A stretch of DNA of 64,000 nt from Aplectana chamaeleonis. Lineage: Eukaryota > Nematoda > Chromadorea > Rhabditida > Cosmocercidae. How positions within the stretch are numbered: the first letter of the stretch is position 1; each line of letters begins with the position of its first letter. Shown here piece after piece: positions 30,112 through 41,462 of the stretch. The stretch is taken from NCBI GenBank assembly GCA_029168955.1, contig JAPDOI010000445.1:186001-250000 (forward strand), written 5' to 3'. A program made the position numbers and the translations under genes. Under the pieces are notes generated by a model, which saw only the letters and a list, made by a program, of their open reading frames with translations, searched no databases and was not told the DNA's origin.

Positions 30112-30604
30112 AGTTACAGTTTACCGGAATGTTAAGAGGACATGGTGCGGTTGCGGTCACACACTAAAACTGCGGTGGAAGACGCCCTATTTCATTATCG
30201 ATCGACAGCAGAGTTGATTTTTAGGTGAGTTCGCGTTTTTCTTTTTTTCTTGTTTACTTTGGTATTACTTTTGCTTCTGTTCCTTCTAATATTACGAATA
30301 GGGGCTTTTCTTGGTGTGCGAGAGGAATTTGCCGTTTTTTTCGATTTCAGAACAGAATTTTGGAAAAAAACACTTCGAAGCCGAACAAACGGCTAATTTA
30401 CCTCACGCACTAAGAATAGCCCCTATTCGCAACATGTAAACAGTTGGAAACAGAATAAATGCCAAAACAAACAAGAAAAACCGTAACTTACAGAAAAAAT
30501 CAGCTGTGCTGTCAATCGATTATGATATAAGGCGTCTTCCACTGTAGTTTTAGTGTGTGACCGCAACCGCACCATGTCCATTTAAGATTGCGGTAAACTG
30601 TAGC
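30112..30604. mobile_element. Foldback element (ACATGGTGCGGTTGCGGTCACACAC arms)
   Basis: ATGGTGCGGTTGCGGTCACA at 30142 is inverted as TGTGACCGCAACCGCACCAT at 30555; GGAAGACGCC and GGCGTCTTCC, and AATAGGGGCT and AGCCCCTATT, also pair. Confidence 0.75.
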
Positions 30605-30987
30605 TTGAATGAGATGAAAAAGTGCGAAGGCACAACTTTGTATATTATAAAATATTTAGCGATAAGTTTATGGTTATCCGTTCATTTCTAAAAGGGACTA
30701 TTCTCGACCGCAACTTTTTGGGATTCTGTTATCCGCTCATACGTTGTCCGGAAGCGAAATTCATTCAAAATGAATGCTGCTGATATATGTTGCCTTGTTC
30801 AGACAAACGTCATCGAAATTCCGGCGGGATTAGAAATCGTCTACTTGAATGAGTTCTTCAATAAGCTCTTAGTGGTGGAGGAGGTGTTCCTTTCACATTA
30901 ATATAAAACCAGTCGACGAGCAAGTGATTGCTGGCTAGATAATTGACCTGAAGCCGATGATTGTCCTCAAATGGTGCCCCGGAAAAC

Positions 30988-31481
30988 TTAAAGGCAGTGT
31001 TCACGATGAAAAAAGTTTTCGAAATTCCACAAGGATTGGGTAGTGGAGGGGCACACTGTAACGTTAACGTCGAAAGAACGCATGAAATCGAGCCAGGAAG
31101 AGCCCCAAAAGAGCCCGAAGTGGCAACTTCGAGCGCATTGAAAACCCCAAAAGCGCATCACACGCCCACCGACGTGAACAAATGAATGCTCGAAATCGTG
31201 AGATGAGCGATGATTTTCAATCATTAGCCCCGTTCTTCCCTTCATTCTCAGCTTCTCTCTTTACTCAGGCCAGCTCGCATAGATCGGCTGCAAAAGACGG
31301 AAGTTACAAGCCTCGGACAACTCGTCCACCACGTTTCCATAGCTCAATCTTTGAGGGACCATACCTACGTTCACAGAAGGTCTTGTGGGATTTCAGAGAC
31401 ACCATTGGAATCAGCATGGGGCCGTTTTCAAGATAGGCGGAAAAACAGAAAAACAATTTTTATCGTGAACACTGCCTTTAA
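30988..31481. mobile_element. TTAA-flanked MITE, family C, copy 2
   Basis: TTAA on both sides of AGGCAGTGTTCACGATGAAA and TTTATCGTGAACACTGCCT. Interior homologous to 14955-15488. Confidence 0.8.
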
Positions 31482-31736
31482 GCTACACACATCTCAACCT
31501 TTGTACTCTAAGGCCCCTTATTCCACAAGAATTCAGCATTAGAAGCGGTTTGGTGAAGGGTATGCAAGTAAAATCAAAGGTGAATTGGAAATCATAAGTT
31601 CAAGTCAGATAATGAAGATCGCTGATAAGAGTAGAACGCGGGAGTTTCATCCTTGCAGTCTCCTTGACTAATTCTTGCGCGTTTTTCTCCACACAACCAT
31701 TACTGTTACCAACTGTTCTAAATCTTATCACATTCT

Positions 31737-31960
31737 TGATAGCAGTGTTCATGATAAATTTCGTTCTCCCACTGATAGTGAGAAGCCCTAGCCAGGTGGA
31801 TGCTGGATGTGACAGTGTCGATGGAAGCAGCGGAAAACTGGTCTGGTTTCGAGAAGAATATCCACAGAGTTGCGATTTCGTAAGCCCGTCTGGTCTACTA
31901 TGCCCGCCCCGCCCCTTCCATCGACAAAAGGTTGAGCTGCGCTCATAACTTAATACCAAA
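31737..31960. mobile_element. Truncated family C relative
   Basis: TTGATAGCAGTGTTCATGATAA then GTGGATGCTGGATGTGACAG, a weaker match to the left part of 24066 and 62406. No right end. Confidence 0.45.
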
Positions 31961-32253
31961 CGCGAAGGATGATTTTTATGTCCCCATTGGTGTTATAAAA
32001 TTCCAGATTTGAGGCAGGGCTTGAAAAAAACAAGACCGTAAGAAATCTCGGCGCGCATGCGGATCCTATACTAAACTTCTGAGCCATTGAAAGAAAGGTG
32101 ACCCTGAAGTTAGTTCATTTCAAAGTTGTGTGAAATGGGTTGACGAGTTGTCATGACGAGTTGTCCGTTTTCTCATCATTAAGCTAACAGTGTCAGGTGA
32201 ATTCTTTTCTGATTTTTTCTGGCTGTTTAAGTTCCCCCTTATGGAAATTTTGC

Positions 32254-33331
32254 TGACAAGGGAAGTATAAAAAGCGTAGGTCGGATCTGCCAAAACGACT
32301 AGTATGGTTAGTATCTCTTCTGGCTCAATAGTAAAAATGCGCAGCATCCCGCCGCGAGCCGCAGGTTCAAAAAAGTTATGAGCATTTTTCAAGCCTGGAG
32401 AAAAGGCGTACCCATCAGGCATTTTTTTTTTGGAGTTTCAAAAAATTTTCTCGGATTTAGCTCAAAAGTTGTATGTAGGGGTAATCTAGGGTGGTGAACA
32501 CGAATCTGGAGTCCATTTGGCGAAATTTTGAGGTTTACTGTAGGTTACGGTAGGTAACATATCATTTAGGGGTCAAAACCCACCTTAGTATTTTAAAAAT
32601 CGACAAACGGACGTTAAATTCGTATTCTCCATCCCGAATGACCCCCGTATACAAATTTTGAGTAAAATCTGAGATTTTGACCAAACTACCGTATACACAC
32701 CGTAACCTACCGTAATCTGCAAAAAATCGATAAACAGACTCCAGATTCGTGTTTAGCACTCTAAATAACCCTCAGCAAATGGTTTTGAGACATATCTATC
32801 GTAGAAAACCGGAAATCTCGAAAGTGGCGTTTCTCCCGCGAAATTTTCCCCGGTTGGGAATCTTCAAAGCCGAAAACATTGGAAAATCGACTAATTAACC
32901 ACAGATTCGTGATCAGCGTCCCGAAAAACCTTCCTGGGAAAATTTTAGGCCAAATCTGGACAATTCTTCTGAAACGCTTCCAGAGCCCTCAATGGGTAGA
33001 GATAAGCGCCCAACCGAAAATCCGTGCAAGTCCAAAACGCTGTCAGTCTGGACAAAGTACGGAAAATGTTCGTTCACCCAAATTTGCTCAGGGTGGTAGT
33101 TTTGGGTGCTGAACACATTTATGAGGTCCGTTTCCAGATTTTTCGAAGAAGAACGCGCTTTTTGGAAGGTACAAAAAGCACAAAAAATGAGCTTTTTAAG
33201 CTTGTAACTTCTTGAAACCTGCGGCTCGCGGCGGGATACTGCGCAGTTTTACTATTGAGCCACAAGAAATACTAACGAGACTAGTCGTTTTGGCAGATCA
33301 GACCTACGCTTTGTATACTTCCCTTGTGAGG
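32254..33331. mobile_element. Inverted-repeat element (ACAAGGGAAGT ends), short copy
   Basis: CTGACAAGGGAAGTATAAAA, AGCGTAGGTC, CTGGCTCAATAGTAAAA and CGCGAGCCGCAGGTTC (approximately) at the left are mirrored by GAACCTGCGGCTCGCGG, TTTACTATTGAGCC and ATACTTCCCTTGTGAG at the right. The inside carries the TACTGTAGGTTACGGTAGG module seen at 9890 and 37430. Confidence 0.65.
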
Positions 33332-36188
33332 TCCTCCAGAAAATTCTTAGAATAATTTTTTTCTCCAGAACGTCATGTGAAACACTTGAAACCCAATTTA
33401 CGAAATTTTTCGAGTGTTTTGCATCGTTTTTACTCTACTGCTTGCACGAATATACCAACTCTGTATTTTCACAAAAAAAAATTGGGAACATTTTGATCGT
33501 GAGCGCTGCTTATAGAGTATTATGGGCTAATGTTCTCATAGCAAGCACAGTTTTTGAAGTTTATCTAACTAGAGCCGGAAGAGGGGTCGATTGATAGCTT
33601 GGTCAACATTGCGTTTCACAACCAAAATCAACTGTCCCCAAAAAACGCCTTCACAATCCTCGCCACGGTGTATGCTAGAGGAACAAAGGCAGCAAAACGA
33701 AATGAAGCCGGAAAATCGTTCAATCTGTTCGATTCCGGCTAGCTCAGACTGCTCGCAAGCCCATGCTTGTGGATTTCGACGGCGGAAGGGAGATCTGTTT
33801 GAGGTTTAATGTGCTAATGTGTCTAACGGAGTGGACAGCTCGGCGTGTCGCGCAACGGAACCGGTGACGTATCGTGAAGAAACGCTGAGCAACTTGTTGT
33901 GCACACGGAAACTTTCCGGAGACATTGTTCCAATCATTCATAAATCTTTAGTTACAGAAAGCTATGGTAAGAACTATTGCTTTAAAAGAACATTTAAACT
34001 TGCGAATGCCTACAAAATAGATAAAAGAAAAACAACAATGACGAAAACTGACAAGTTTTGTAAAAACTCACTGCAGATGTAATTGTGAAGGTAAACAGCA
34101 ACCAGATCAGTAATCGCATAGTGACCGACACGAACGAGTGTTCAAGTGATCGCTAGAGGGGAAGGGGAGGGCCTGTGGAAAAATGTGCGCGACGGGGGAC
34201 AGCGGAGTGAAGAGCAGGGATAGGCGAGGGGGAGCCGAAGTGACCGTGGTCACTAATCGGGAAGAATGTCGCAAAAGAGGCGGAGTGCAATGCGTAGTGC
34301 GGGCGCAGCTCAGAGCACCAAAAACAATAGAAAGGCGCTTAGGGAGAAATTCCTAGCTCGAAGTGGTCGCTGCGAACATAACACTCGCGGTCAAACAGGC
34401 GACAAGTGTATCCACTTCGTTCTGGAATCAACGCTGACCGGTGTTCTTCAGCTTGGCACTCTTCAAATGTTGCCACTGCCTGCTGAGGACCACAGCTCTT
34501 GCGAGATGTTTGAAGGAATTCTCTCGAAGGTGTTGTCTGCAAGGCGAAAAAGTTGAAAATCGCGAAGCAGAAGTGAAACTGAAACATTAAGATTCCTTCT
34601 TCCAAGTCTCCATATGTGACTTTTTCGGATCTCGGGCATTTTTGTGTGAACTCGATGCAGCTTTGCTCCTCAGCTCGGCGTATTTTCCCGCGTTTTGTGG
34701 TCTAAAATCGAGAAGTTGACCTGTCATTCTTAATTCGAAACATTAGGCTATTCCATTCAAGCGAAGTGATCCCGAAGGGGACTCGAACTGCAAAAGTCAT
34801 TCTCAACTCATTCTGCGCTTCTCACTACGGATTACCTTACCTTTGCCGACAGCGTATAAACCCATGTTTTGATAGTTGTAGACATGGGACACAGCATTGA
34901 TAACCCGTTTTCCAAATCCCCTAAATGCCTCAGAGATTTACAGATCTACAAAAAATGGCATTTTCATAGCTTTGCGAGGAGAAAAGGGGTACACAAATGG
35001 GATTTTTTAGGGTGTTCGGATAAATTGTCTCGGAATCAGCTCAAAACTTTATCCTAGAAATTTTTAGGTGCTGATTACGAATCTGAGGCTCATTTGTGAA
35101 TATTTAATAGAAATCCATTTGATCTGGGCCGAAGCTTGAAAATTAGAAAAATTTTGCTGGCAAAAGCGACTTTTGACGATTTTGAGAATTCCCCGATGAA
35201 ATCGCCCCAAAACGTTTCCATAGGGGTTATTTGGGCTGCCTAACACAAATCAGTGTTCGGTTTATCGATTCTGGTCGTTGGTCGTTGCTGGAAGGAAATC
35301 GAAGGTTTATTGATTTTTCTCAATGGCAGGGTTCTCGATAAAATCGGTTGTTGTGCCATCCCCATGGAATAGTAGATATAGCCATTAAAAAAGTAAGAAT
35401 AAGTGAAAATTTTGATAGAAAACACTCAGGAACAAGTTATTGCTTGGTGTCCTCCCGCCCCCAATTGTCAGAATTTGTTTAAAAACCTGTTTTTTCAATT
35501 TTGATTTTGCTTCTAAAGTAATGTCTGAGCATTTTTTAAGACCGATGACCACTTTATCAGCTTAAACAGCAAAATAAAAGGCGGATAAGCAAGCACTAAT
35601 CAAAATCTCGCTAATTAGAGGGGCCGATCGACACAGGTAATTAGCCGTTATACCATGTTTTGAACGTTTTTTCCCCACCAATTACCTGGTTTTTTCACTT
35701 ACTTTTACTTTTGTGATGACCAAATCTTTATTTTCATGAAAAGAGCTCAGAAGTCGTTTCCCTCGCTAACCCTGCCTTTAAATTACGGTAGTTAACAGTG
35801 TGTGTACGGAAGTTCGGTCAAAGTCTCAGACTTGACTCAAAATTTCGCTGAGGGTGTTATTTGGAACGCCAAACACGAGACTGAAGTTCTTTTCTCGATT
35901 TTTAAAATATTAAGGTGATGCCAGTTGAAAGGCATTGTGCCTACCGTAACCCAAAGTAACCATAAGCCTGGAGACAAATAAACCCCAGATTCGCGTTCAG
36001 CGCACTAAATAACCCCCAGTTGAAAGTTTTGAGCCGAATCCGAAAATTGGTTTTTGATCACCTCAAAAATTTTCTGTTGGGGTACCCATAACTTTTTGTG
36101 AAGCTACGAAAATACCTTTTCTCGGAATTCCCGGAGGCATTCAGGGAATTTCAAGCACGCATCAGTTATGTACTGTAACAGACCTACA
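33332..36188. other. Non-coding stretch with decayed TACGGTA-type repeats
   Basis: 35040-36180 carries recurring fragments (CGAATCTGAGG, TACCGTAACC, CGTTCAGCGCACTAAATAACCC) of the element at 32254, without intact ends. An open frame at 34266-34556 (+) has no recognised domain and no splice support. Confidence 0.4.
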
Positions 36189-36802
36189 TTAAAGGCATCG
36201 TACACGATGAAAACCATACTTGGGTTTTTGAGTTTTTAGTGTGGTTATATGCCTATAGTGACTGAAGGTTGCAAAATGCCCCCTCAAAAACATCAACTTT
36301 CCAGGAAAAACCCATTTCAGGAAAGCTCAATACAAATTTGAAGTTCCCGCCGAAATCAATTTGGGATAGTTGCGCGAAGAACACTAGGAACACTTTTACA
36401 ATTCGTTCCTTGGCGCAGCGTTGGAAGCAATTCACCGAGGACGCCATTCAGACGAGTGATCTTTTTTTTGAACGAAACTAAAAAGGGTTACTAACATGCT
36501 GCGTCCATTGCTGTCAGCTGCTTTCGATCGATGCCGAGCGTGAAATCGAGCGGCGTGTGAATTGCGCCCTACGACGCGTCAACGCACGATCGCCGGCAGC
36601 GACAACGGAGTTTCGTTCCTTGTAACAACGTATCGATCCCAAGGCCGGCCCCCAAAACCCAGGAAGCCCTTTTGAGGTAAGCGAATCTCCATTCAGAGGC
36701 GATTTCGAAACTCCAAACTTTCTGAGTGACATTATTATGACCCACTAGTCCGACTGAACGCAAAAGCTGGAATTCGGTTTTCATCGTGTACGGTGCCTTT
36801 AA
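36189..36802. mobile_element. TTAA-flanked MITE, family E (AGGCATCGTACACGATG ends), copy 1
   Basis: TTAA at 36189-36192 and 36799-36802 around AGGCATCGTACACGATGAAA and TTTTCATCGTGTACGGTGCCT. Interior shared with 38590-39210. Confidence 0.8.
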
Positions 36803-37524
36803 CGAAAACATGGTCTTCGAAATCGTCGTGGTGCGGGTAAAACAGTCCCAGGTTAGTGCTTCTTGTCTTCGACAAATACACCGAATTGACCAGGGGTCAA
36901 CCAGCCATCTGCTTCCTAATCGAACGCTAGTTGAATGCCCATCCCCACCCAAGTGTTAGGCAGCTGCCTAATTGAACAAGGATTGAGTTCAGTGAATCTG
37001 ACTACAGAAGCACTTTAGGTCGATCTCGCCATCTGGAGGGAGACATATTCTAATTGGGTGTAATTCTGAGAATATTTTCAATTCTAAGCCTGTAGCTGTT
37101 GAGCAGAGCCTCGAACAGAGGTTTTCTCAGTTGGACGGAAAGGTGAAGGCAACTTCTGGAGCGTTCAAGGGTGCGTTTCAAGAAGATTTCCAAGGGAGGA
37201 AAGATTGGTCCTATGAGGTACAACGTATAATTGTCAAACAGATAAGCTCATGTCAGGCGATCTCTAGACTATCGTTGGTCAGCTCTTATCAAATTCATTT
37301 TTCCTTCCGTGGAAATCTTCTTGGGACGCACGCACACCATGAAAACCGCTTTGGTTTTCAATTCAAACTTTTCGCTGGGGGTAACTCGATGTCCTGAATA
37401 CGAGTCTGTGGTCGGATTTTTGATATTCTGAGGCTTACCATAGGTTGTGGTAGATACCATGTCATTTAGCTGGCGTAACCCAACTTTGTATCTCGAAAAC
37501 CGATAAACGGACCGCAAATTCGTG

Positions 37525-38005
37525 TTAAAGGCACAGTCCAACCTCAGAGGTAATTCTTGATATTATGGTCCGGTCGCCGTCTATAGCAACCCTGCCAAGC
37601 GCGAAATCTCAGTTTGCTCAAATAAGCGACAAAAGGCTAGGAAAAGGTCGACCACGCCCCCTTGAAAGAAAAAATGGGTAACGCCAACTGCCAGGTTTCC
37701 GACCTCAATAGGGAGGAGACGCGCGAATGATTTTATTCAAAGCTTATGTTCTTCGACTTGTTTTCGGTCTGGTTTCAAATTGTGGCCTGCTTCAGAGCGA
37801 TGGCTGCGAATAACGAGAAAATACAGGCTCGAGACAACTCGTCCGCGAACTTCTAGCCGTTTAAAATTGAAACTTTTGAGGAGCCGTAGCTCCGCTTGTA
37901 GTGAGTTCTGAGCGATTCTGGAGACACCATTGTGATCAGCGTGAACTTTTCTTAAGATATGCAGAAAAACGAAAAATCGGTTCTGAGGTTGGACTGTGCC
38001 TTTAA
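37525..38005. mobile_element. TTAA-flanked MITE, family B, copy 2
   Basis: TTAA at 37525-37528 and 38002-38005 around AGGCACAGTCCAACCTCAGA and TCTGAGGTTGGACTGTGCCT. The flanks rejoin a known local repeat (ATTCGTGTT...AGCACCTCAAGTAACCC, compare 32746-32770), so the empty site can be read off. Confidence 0.85.
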
Positions 38006-38589
38006 GCACCTCAAGTAACCCTCACAGAGAAGTTTTCAGCCAGAGCTGAGACTTCGGTCGAAGTGACAGCAACCGAAACCACCGTGACCACTGAAAGGTG
38101 AATAAGCGGATCAACTCAACTTGGTGATCCAATCTTCCACTCTTGTAAGTCGAATGTGGAAAGTTTTCAGTAATTTTTTGGTGGGTTTTCAGCGCAGCCA
38201 TTACGTATGTAGGGCACAAGGACTTTTGACCATTCTGTGAATGTCGGAAACGGAAATCGTTGTGAACAATGCTTTGAAATTTGGCAAATCTACTGTCGTG
38301 AAGAGCTGTCTCCTGTATGTAGTAGGGAAGTTCCTTTTTCTACCGACAATAAGAGAAACATTCTGGGTAGAAGTAGGATGTATGAAAGTTAGCACTGATT
38401 TCTGAAATGTGAACTGAATTTCAAATCTAACTTTATTATGAAGATTTTTCCAGCTATTAACTAGTCCACGACAACGGAAAAAGGCAATTGTTCGGTTGCG
38501 CAGCACCATTACGCATACTGTAGCTTGCGCAATAATTGACGGCAAAGTTGTAATTTTTCCTAAATTTTGAAGAAAAAACACCTGAAACC

Positions 38590-39210
38590 TTAAAGGCTTC
38601 GTACACGATGAAAACCATGCTTGGGTTTTTGACGTCTTTGCGTTGCTATATCCCTATAGTAACTAAAGGTTGCAAGAAACCCCCTCAAAAACGCCAACTG
38701 TTCAAGAAATACCTATTTCAATAAAGCTCAAGACGAATTTGAAATTCCCGCGACATCAGCTTGGGATAGTTGCGCGGAGAACGCAAGGAGCAGTTTTACG
38801 ATTCGTTCGTTGGCGCAGCGTTGGAAGTAATTCACCAAGGACGCCATTCAGACGAGCGATCAATTTTCTCTAGAACGAAATTGAAAAGGGTTACTATCAC
38901 TAACATGCTGCGTCCAATGCTGTCAAGTGCTTTAGATCGATGTGGAACGTGAAATTGAGTGGCGTGTGCTTCGCGCCCTACGACGAGTCAACGCACGACC
39001 GCCGGCAGCGACCACGGAATTTTGTTCCTTGTAACAACGGATCGACCCCAAGGCCTGCCCCCAAACCCGGGAAGCCCTCTTGAGGTGAACAAATCTTCAT
39101 TCAGAGGTGATTTTGAAACTCCAAACGTTCTGAGCGACATTGTTATGGCCCACTAGTCCGACTGAACGCAAAAGCTGAAATTCGGTTTTCATCGAGTACG
39201 ATGCCTTTAG
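38590..39210. mobile_element. TTAA-flanked MITE, family E, copy 2
   Basis: TTAAAGGCTTCGTACACGATG at the left and CATCGAGTACGATGCCTTTAG at the right. The inside matches 36189-36802 over nearly its whole length, including GCGCAGCGTTGGAAG and TCAACGCACGA. Confidence 0.8.
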
Positions 39211-41440
39211 AACCGATAAGTTTTTCCCCACTCAAACGCACATTACCAATATACCTAAAGTCTTTACCGTGAGAACACGGAGGACTAACAAAAAATGAAT
39301 TTTTTTTTGATTTGTCTTGTTGTTCCTGAGGGGTGTGTCTATGGTAAAGACTTTGGGTGCATTGATAATGTTAGGTGAGGGAGCAAATTTACCGTTTCTG
39401 ACCGTTCTAGTGTTTTTTCTTCAAAAATCAGGAAAGAAGTACAACCTTGCCGTCGATAATGGCACTACCTACAGTATACTTAGTGGAATTACGCAACCGC
39501 AGAATCGCCCCTTTCTGTTGTCGTCAGGGATTTGCGTAACTACGACTAACGACAAACGGGCTTTTTGGGTGTTACGTCTAAGGACTAACGACTAAAGAAA
39601 TGAAAAAATATTCTCGTTAGAAATTCACCATTCAGTACGAAATTCGTTAGAAATTCAATAGCCATTCAAATCCCGCTCCAACCCAAGGATTACATCAGGA
39701 ATGATACAATTCAATGTTGGTTGTTCGAGGTGGATGGTACAAATTAACCATAGCCTTCAGTAATTATTATTTCTAATGGCACTGCTTCGTAGTTGTGGAA
39801 CCCCCACATTATGACCCCGACCACCCTGCCGGTGGCGCGACTTTATGGTAGGCCCAGTGAACGACTCCAGCGAGAGGTTTTACAGAGGGCACTATCAGAA
39901 ATTCGAGATATGGGATTCTCACTTGGGTGCTAATTTCTTCTGATCTTTTCCTCATTATGGGAACAAGCTTGAAACTTCCAGCGTGAGCTCGGCTCACGAC
40001 GCTGGAAAATTAACAATTAGTGTAAGGTCGGTGCAGTTTTCCGTGTTGTTACCATGGTCTAGAACTCATACATATAATATCACATAGCACAGAATCGCCA
40101 CCTCTGCGATACTCTGCGACACCGATAAAAAATCGAAGAGCTAAGAGCTTCTTCGGTTTCGCATATTGCTTTTTTTCTCAACGAAAAAAAGGCGAAAATC
40201 GAAAAACACGCTCCCTCGAGTACTAGGTTTTCATTATATTTTTCAATTATGCACAGATTTGTTGGTTTACAGCTTAAACTAAGTTCTCTAACGATGAATG
40301 TTTTGTGTGCTTAAAGGTTACGAATGTTTTGGAAAACATAAATCTCTTCATGGCTTTCTTCTCTTTCTATTCAAGAGGGTTTTTTTCTGCCTTAATTGTG
40401 CTTGTTTTCAAAATCTAGATTCTGAACGACTAGCGAGGGTTTTGGTCGGATGAACGACTAACGAATTACAAAATTTCTATTACGAACATCCCCGGTTGGC
40501 GTAGACTGCAGTTCTTTTCTTCTTGAGACGAGGGGGGGAGGGCAGTCAATGGTCGTTAGCGTTGTTTTCCGATAACGTACCAGTTACGTCTTGCTTCATT
40601 CATCTGACTTCAATGGAACCCTATTATTTATCATCGGTCACTATCCGCGTCGACACAAACGCGGTGATAGAAAACTAGTTCACGTTGGGAAACAATTCCA
40701 CATAAAGAGCGTGAATTGTGCTGTTTTCAGCCGTCGTCCGCAAATGCGGACCAATTTCAGCTCCCAGAAAAACAGTACCTCGAGCGAAGTTTCCGATGAG
40801 GGACCCATGCGTTCCGCAAAGGAATCACGCTTTCTGTCTGACGTTAGCTTGTAGCTCTGCCATCTCCCACTCAACCCGCATAAAATAAAAGATATTCAGC
40901 TGATTGAGAGAATTCAAAACAACTATACAAGAAAACTTGCGATAAGGTGTAACGGATTTCTGCATGCTCGGGTTCCCACTTCCAACATCAAAAACAGTTT
41001 TTATGGTCTCCATTCACTGTATTCGCGAATAAAGTTTACCGATGTTTGCTGGGGCTCAAGATACTATCTGGACGGGTATCTGTGCGCTCGTCCAAATTCT
41101 ACAAGCTCATTTCTTGGAAGACTAGAGGCACTCCTTACAAAATATGGCACTCCAAGCCGAGATCAGGCGCCAGGACACACTCATTAACGGTCCGAGCTGG
41201 ATCTGATTGTATAGGTTTAAAATCTGACATCCGACAACGCCGAAAATCTTTTCTTTTAAACAAACGGCAAAAAAGTCTCTGCTCTTGTTGTTTAAGTTCT
41301 ATGGCGCACCGATTCAATGTGTTTCTCAGATTTCAATTTGTGAATAACTCATGTTGTCAGCTTTTCGATTGCGTTATGTTTGTATTCTGTTATTCTATCA
41401 CGGCTGTCTCGAATGGTCGTAAATAAATCGAATCAAATCG
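39211..41440. other. Stretch without recognised genes
   Basis: 39225-39360 carries an inverted pair around AAAGTCTTTACCG/ATGGTAAAGACTTTGGGTG. The open frame 41046-41426 (+) has no recognised domain and no splice support. Confidence 0.35.
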
Positions 41441-41462
41441 AATCAAAAATCCGCAGCGTGGT

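Noticed and set aside
34266..34556. 96-residue basic open frame
   Set aside because: No domain, no splice context and an equally long frame on the opposite strand.
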